Positions 61,252 through 64,000 of a stretch of 64,000 bases of DNA are shown here, piece after piece. The stretch is taken from contig NZ_FMBW01000006.1 of NCBI RefSeq assembly GCF_900091725.1, positions 1-64,000 of the forward strand, read 5' to 3'. Both the position numbers and the translations under genes were made by a program. The notes under the pieces were generated by a model. The model did not search any database, had not been told where the DNA came from, and saw nothing but the letters and a program-made list of their open reading frames with translations. Each line of letters starts with the position of its first letter. Positions within the stretch are counted from its first letter, which is position 1. This DNA is from Streptomyces sp. DvalAA-43. GTDB taxonomy: Bacteria; Actinomycetota; Actinomycetes; Streptomycetales; Streptomycetaceae.

Positions 61252-61654
61252 CTGGTGGTGTACAGGAGGGCGAGGGCCGCCCGCAGGGTCTGGTCGGGGG
61301 CGTACCCTGGTGGTGCTGATCACGCGCCCGTCCGCATACAGCCAGACAGCCGCCACCCTGGCGCAGCGGGGTGGACGCCTCAGCCGCGTATGCGGGTTTG
61401 AAGACGGTCATCGGCACGATGACGGGGCCGCCGGCATACCGGGCCAGATCGCTGACCAGTTCGGTGGTCAGGGTCCGCCGGAGAGGCTGCTCCTGGCCGC
61501 CTCCCGGGCAGCGTGCGTGACCGGCGAGCGCGGTCCGGCAGAACACCACCGACGGCCTCCGGGCCGGCGATGAAGTGCCGGTTGTCGCCCCGCGCGAATT
61601 GATGGCGAGGGTGCTCTTGCCGCCGCCGAACAGACCGTTGAGCCAGATGATCAC
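61252..61654 (-). pseudogene. P-loop AAA/nucleoside-kinase-like remnant
   Basis: From the GTG at 61654, overlapping the previous stop as GTGA, the frame reads IIWLNGLFGGGKSTLAIN, with a clear Walker A. It shifts (FIAGPEAVGGVL) and shifts back into CRTALAGHARCPGGGQEQPL, LVSDLARYAGGPVIVPMTVF and KPAYAAE. In intact Streptomyces relatives (about 180 residues) these blocks lie in one frame; the C-terminal half is unrecognisable. It has at least two frameshifts. Confidence 0.7.
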
Positions 61655-62560
61655 ATGCCCTCCACGGCCGCGGTGAGCGTTCCGCCGTGCTCAACGGGGG
61701 CGTGGAGGGCCACGTCACGGCCCGGCCACCCGAACACCATGCGTGACAACGGTCTGTCCACCACATCTCCCACGGGCAGCAGACGGTCGGGCGTTCCGGC
61801 CGGATAGACACTCAGCGCCGGGTCGCCGCCGCCGTCGCGCACGTCACGGTTCCAGGCCCGTACCGTGGCCGCCAACTGCTCGGCGAGCTGCGGACCTTGC
61901 CCTCCGAACGCATGGACAACCCACTCCCATTCCTTGCCGGCCGGACTGTCGCCGTGCCGGGTCCGGACATGGACGAGGTAGGCCAGTGAGGCATCGCCGA
62001 GGATCGCCGGGGCGTCGCCGTCCTTCGCGATCAGGGTGACGCCGGTTCCTGTGTTCCGGTGGGCGGACAGACGGCAGAAGTCGGGCAAGGCCGTGGCCAT
62101 GTAGAGCTGGATCGAGCCGAAATGGAAACCGCTGCTCATCTTCACCCCGGTGGCGACCGCGTGACGCCTCCTCCGGCCCCTGAGTGGGGGCGGGGTCGCT
62201 GTCCTCGAACCGGAGCAGCTCACCGCAGAGAAGGCCGACGACCGGGACGGCACGTGCGTGCTCACCCTGGGCGCGGACGAACCCGCAGTGCGTGAACCTC
62301 TCCGCATGCAGGACATCCCCGGTACGCCGGAACGTGATGGCCCGGGTATGGCCGCCGATCTCCAGCGGCAGGACGAGGCGCCGCCCTCGGTGAGCTGCCC
62401 GCGCCACGCCGGGGCGATGTCCCATACGCTGTAGGTGATCACGCTCCCGTCGAATCCGCCCTGGGGAACGAGGCCGGCCCTTGGCCACCACGGCATCAGC
62501 CATCCGGGCGCGCAGCCGCGTGGCCTCGGCCGGCTCGCCGGGCACGGGCAGGGACGGCAA
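61651..62560 (-). pseudogene. FxLD-type (isoaspartyl-like) methyltransferase remnant
   Basis: The minus strand carries, in shifting frames, SVWDIAPAWRGQLTEGG, LVLPLEIGGHTRAITFRRTG, RFTHCGFVRAQGEHAR, then one long frame FGSIQLYMATALPDFCRLSA, LAYLVHVRTRHGDSPAGKEW and DVVDRPLSRMVFGWPG ending at 61651. This matches the C-terminal part of protein-L-isoaspartate-methyltransferase-like enzymes found in FxLD lanthipeptide systems. The SAM-binding N-terminal half is missing, partly overlapped by the methyltransferase-NUDIX gene. Confidence 0.7.
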
Positions 62561-63605
62561 TGGCGCACGGGTACGAATGGATGGGCGGCAGCCCTGGCAG
62601 CGTCCCTGGCCACACCGCGTTCAGCGCCTGGGCGGAAGGCATGAAGATCCTCCCCAGCGTTGCCAGGGTGTGCGGCGGGTGCCACTCCCAGCGCGAGAAC
62701 CTCTCCGGCTCCCGTAGTACCGGCTCGCCTTCCCAGTCGGTGACACGGATGACCGGAGAGATGCGGCGCATGTCCAGCCGGTCGTCGTGCAGGATCGTGA
62801 TGACGTGGGCGTCCTCCTCGTACGCGGTCAGACCAGTCTCCTCCGCCAACTCCCGTACGGCGGCCGCCTGTGCGGACTCGCCCGCCTCGACACGGCCGCC
62901 GGGCAGTTCCCACATGCCCCGGATGGAACGGCCCAGAAGGACGTCTCCGGAGGCGTTGGTGACCACGGCCGCAGCGCCCATGACCGCTTGCGGGGCAGGC
63001 CGGCCCTTCTCCACCGCGGTGAACGACCCGCCCGCCCCTCGCAGCACCAGCACCGCCAGGCCCTGCGCATCGAACCTCGCGGCCTCCTCGAAACCGTCCG
63101 TGATCTGGCTGAGTTCGTCCTCGTCCAGGGCAATATGTCGACGCCCCTGCGGGGTGTGTTCCACGACCGGCGTGATGACGACGACCGCGCCGCCGTCACG
63201 CAACTGCGTGCCCAGAGCGCGCAGGACGCGCGAGCGAGCTTGGATGAATGCAGCACTCAGCCGCAGGGTGACGAGGTCGTAGCCGCCCTTTTCCCCCTCG
63301 GGCGGGCTGGGCAGCGGGTCATGTTCGATGTCCAGGCACAGCCAGCGCACTCCCTGCGCCTCGGGGTGCTCCGCACGGGCCCGGACGAGGGCGCCTCGGG
63401 TGAAGTCGATCGCGTCGACGTGATATCCCATGCGGGCCAGCTCGACGGCGAGTTCACCGGTTCCGGATCCGACGTCGAGGGCCCGTCCGCCCTCGGGTGC
63501 CGGAACGTGCTCGGCCAGTAGTGCCCGTTCGGCGTCGCTCAGTGGACGAAACCCCTGCCCCGCGTCGTAGTGCTTCTGCCAGGTGCCCTTCCGGACATGC
63601 TTCAA
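62496..63605 (-). CDS. Bifunctional SAM methyltransferase / NUDIX hydrolase
   Basis: This 369-residue fusion starts at a TTG at 63605 that overlaps the upstream stop as TTGA; no ATG or GTG in frame is better placed. The N-terminal methyltransferase domain spans about 1-195 (GRALDVGSGTGELAVELARM, VDAIDFTRGALVRARAEHPE, WLCLDIEHDPLP, DLVTLRLSAAFI). The NUDIX domain spans about 205-340, with the box GGRVEAGESAQAAAVRELAEETGL complete (G-x5-E-x7-REUxEExGU). The last 25 residues are basic and may be tail sequence gained when the downstream gene decayed. Fusions of these two domains are frequent in Streptomyces; the substrate is unknown, perhaps a modified nucleotide or nucleotide-linked metabolite. 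Confidence 0.87.
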   Translation of the reverse strand: MKHVRKGTWQKHYDAGQGFRPLSDAERALLAEHVPAPEGGRALDVGSGTGELAVELARMGYHVDAIDFTRGALVRARAEHPEAQGVRWLCLDIEHDPLPSPPEGEKGGYDLVTLRLSAAFIQARSRVLRALGTQLRDGGAVVVITPVVEHTPQGRRHIALDEDELSQITDGFEEAARFDAQGLAVLVLRGAGGSFTAVEKGRPAPQAVMGAAAVVTNASGDVLLGRSIRGMWELPGGRVEAGESAQAAAVRELAEETGLTAYEEDAHVITILHDDRLDMRRISPVIRVTDWEGEPVLREPERFSRWEWHPPHTLATLGRIFMPSAQALNAVWPGTLPGLPPIHSYPCAIAVPARARRAGRGHAAARPDG

Positions 63606-64000
63606 CGCTCCGCGCTCCTCTTCGTCTTGCGGTCTTTGACGTCTGATCGGTCCGGACGGCCCCGGCGCCCCGCGGGCGTGCCCGACCGGGAGGACTTGGT
63701 CAGATCAACGGCGGCGCCGGCACTGTGCGGGGCGGTCTCCGGGGGAGACGCATAGCGGCTGGCCGCGGTCCGCACCTCCTGCGGCGTCCGGTCCGGATGC
63801 AGTGCACGAAGGCTCTGTGCGTACCGCTCGAAGAACTCCTGCTGCAGGGCAGGGGGGGCCGGTATCCCTCGACGACCAGCACACGTTGCCCTTCGGGCAG
63901 ATGGCGCTGGGCACCCAGCAACCGGTCACGGACGCGTTGACGCAGGTGTGCGAAGGCCCCGTCGGGGTCGCCCCTGCGCCCGTCGACCAGCAGGGCCTCC
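63602..64000 (-). pseudogene. VanX-like D-Ala-D-Ala dipeptidase, frameshifted and cut by window edge
   Basis: The frame entering from the right edge reads AFAHLRQRVRDRLLGAQRHL and VLVVEGYRP, then breaks at a run of seven Cs (seven Gs at 63851-63857 on the plus strand) and resumes as LQQEFFERYAQSLRALHPDR, TAASRYASPPETAPHSAGAA and VDLTK to the stop at 63602. PHSAGAAVDL is the zinc-binding S/P-H-x-x-G-x-A-x-D motif of M15D peptidases. The indel lies exactly in the homopolymer, so it may be a true mutation, slippage or a sequencing error. The N-terminus is outside the window. Confidence 0.7.

Overview
The window is high-GC actinobacterial DNA, almost certainly Streptomyces. Codons are strongly G/C-ending, several starts are GTG, ribosome sites are GGAGG-like, and the families are typical of the genus (SpoIIE-type PP2C phosphatase, DesK-like kinase, CPBP protease, LacI/ROK sugar loci). 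No rRNA, tRNA or CRISPR array was seen. The mix of sugar loci, insertion-sequence debris and many broken genes fits an accessory or arm region of the chromosome.

Region 1 (1-25 kb) is a gene graveyard with islands of intact genes. Intact: a secreted SRPBCC protein divergent from a TetR regulator (0.4-2 kb), a conserved hypothetical (2.5-3 kb), a methyltransferase-fold protein (5-5.8 kb), a CPBP membrane protease (9.4-10.3 kb), an alpha/beta hydrolase (13.3-14.1 kb), a sensor kinase (16.4-17.6 kb), a PP2C phosphatase (18.3-19.4 kb), two GNAT acetyltransferases and an SDR. Between them lie remnants of IS5, IS256, IS630 and another DDE transposase, a 162-bp MITE with 28-bp perfect arms, and broken host genes: GNAT, alpha/beta hydrolase, a lipoprotein with a tail-tube (gp19-like) fold, a response regulator that lost its receiver, and an F420 oxidoreductase.

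Region 2 (25.2-37 kb) is an intact glycan locus. A cytoplasmic GH2 beta-mannosidase, a secreted beta-helix protein and a secreted endonuclease/phosphatase-fold protein lie on the minus strand. Divergent from them are a ROK regulator, an ABC importer (lipoprotein and two permeases) and a cytoplasmic GH20 beta-N-acetylhexosaminidase, the last three overlapping by a few bases. Beta-mannosidase plus hexosaminidase inside the cell suggests import and breakdown of Man-GlcNAc-type oligosaccharides such as N-glycan cores.

Region 3 (37-45.4 kb) holds a dehydrogenase, a TetR/SDR divergent pair with two near-identical palindromic operators, an unusual ankyrin-like/bactofilin-like protein, an MFS fragment, and a decayed AraC / alpha/beta hydrolase / FAD-monooxygenase locus.

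Region 4 (45.4-57.1 kb) is a second intact sugar locus: LacI regulator, cytoplasmic GH13 alpha-glucosidase, two permeases and a binding lipoprotein on the minus strand, divergent from two large secreted GH87-type alpha-1,3-glucanases. It reads as a complete route from extracellular alpha-1,3-glucan to glucose.

Region 5 (57.1-64 kb) has an SLC13/ArsB-type permease followed by the remnant of a universal-stress-like gene, a glycosyltransferase remnant, an isolated hemC-like gene, a P-loop kinase remnant, an FxLD-type methyltransferase remnant, an intact methyltransferase-NUDIX fusion, and a frameshifted VanX-like dipeptidase running off the right edge.
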